Below, piece by piece: positions 63,731 to 64,000 of a stretch of 64,000 nucleotides of DNA (its first letter is position 1; each line of letters opens with the position of its first letter). This stretch comes from Desulfovibrio fairfieldensis (GTDB lineage: Bacteria; Desulfobacterota; Desulfovibrionia; Desulfovibrionales; Desulfovibrionaceae), in NCBI RefSeq assembly GCF_001553605.1, contig NZ_CP014229.1:1888501-1952500 (forward strand), in the 5' to 3' direction. Below the pieces are notes generated by a model, which saw nothing but the letters and a program-made list of their open reading frames with translations, was not told where the DNA came from and searched no databases. A program made the translations under genes and the position numbers.

Positions 63731-64000
63731 ATGTACAGCAGAAGCCCCAGAACTCAAGATATCTCTTGGTTTCTAGACCTCTATCGCCAGGAAAAGATAG
63801 ATCTAGACCCTCCTTACCAAAGGAAAAGTGTTTGGAGCGGTAGAGATAGAAGATTTTTTATCGATACTGTTCTAAGGAACTACCCTTCCCCACCAATTTA
63901 TCTGTGTAAAAAAATTGATGATAAAGGTAATATTACCTATGACGTCGTTGACGGCAAGCAGAGGCTGGAAACAATATTTTTATTTTTTAACAATAAAATA
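63731..64000 (+). CDS. DUF262 (GmrSD/ParB-like) protein, N-terminal part, cut by the window edge
   Basis: The first 90 codons read IDLDPPYQRKSVWSGRD and later YDVVDGKQRLETI. These are the hallmark PxYQRxxVW and DGxQR motifs of DUF262, a ParB/Srx-like fold used in GmrSD type IV restriction enzymes and SspE, where it hydrolyses nucleotides to control a nuclease domain. GAGG precedes ATG 63731. The nuclease part, if present, lies beyond base 64000. Confidence 0.8.
   Translation, partial: MYSRSPRTQDISWFLDLYRQEKIDLDPPYQRKSVWSGRDRRFFIDTVLRNYPSPPIYLCKKIDDKGNITYDVVDGKQRLETIFLFFNNKI

Noticed and set aside
1..64000. Insertion sequences or transposons
   Set aside because: No transposase motif or terminal inverted repeats flanking a transposase were seen; rearrangements are explained by homologous duplication.

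Overview
The window is almost entirely accessory DNA: a conjugative element of about 60 kb whose right end falls near 60.2 kb, followed by a second integrase and the start of a restriction/defence-like locus. Base composition is mosaic. The pilus operon, the methyltransferases and the cassette array are GC-rich; the helicase at 18.4-19.9 kb, parts of the secretion operons and the right edge are AT-rich. The gene set (IncI/Dot-Icm-like type IVB secretion plus a PilL-to-PilV type IVb pilus, outer-membrane lipoproteins and a secretin) means a Gram-negative host. I guess a Desulfovibrionaceae-type bacterium from overall gene style; that is inference only. No rRNA, complete tRNA, CRISPR array or insertion sequence was seen.

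Layout. 0.1-7.4 kb: phage-like modification and replication genes (two DNA methyltransferases, a PAPS-reductase-like protein, two replication proteins) with clear traces of duplication and gene loss. 7.4-9.8 kb: a compact relaxase and a ParA partition operon bracketed by a 43-bp inverted repeat. 9.8-11.6 kb: a three-gene operon led by a membrane-anchored thioredoxin-fold protein. 12.2-18.4 kb: a shufflon-type inversion locus with an Rci-like tyrosine recombinase, 12 interchangeable coding cassettes, and a secreted protein whose tail-collar C-terminus is supplied by the cassette at the expression site. 18.4-22.3 kb: an SF1 helicase, two unknown genes and an orphan Com zinc-ribbon gene. 22.5-33.9 kb (minus strand): DotH, G, F, two small membrane proteins, IcmJ/DotN, an unknown protein, DotI and DotO. 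34.0-37.3 kb (plus strand): a CI-like repressor followed by DotD, DotC, DotB and IcmT. 37.3-48.1 kb: a continuous pil operon (pilL, N, O, P, Q, R, S, an extra PilT-like ATPase, pilM, pilV). 48.8-54.9 kb: two lytic transglycosylases, DotM, DotL and a secreted nuclease. 55.3-61.7 kb: HipBA, a frameshifted Fic gene, UmuC, a candidate attachment site and a frameshifted P4-type integrase. 62.2-64.0 kb: an adenine methyltransferase and a truncated DUF262 gene.

How it fits together. The relaxase should nick and pilot the DNA, DotL/DotM/DotN recruit it, and DotB/DotO power a DotC/D/F/G/H/I channel. The thin pilus would bring mating cells together. In IncI plasmids the shufflon varies the tip of PilV. 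Here PilV is a stand-alone gene at 47-48 kb, while the shufflon at 13.5-18.4 kb varies a separate signal-peptide collar protein. That uncoupling, with 12 in-frame cassettes, is the most notable system in the window. DotA was not found; it may lie to the left of the window.
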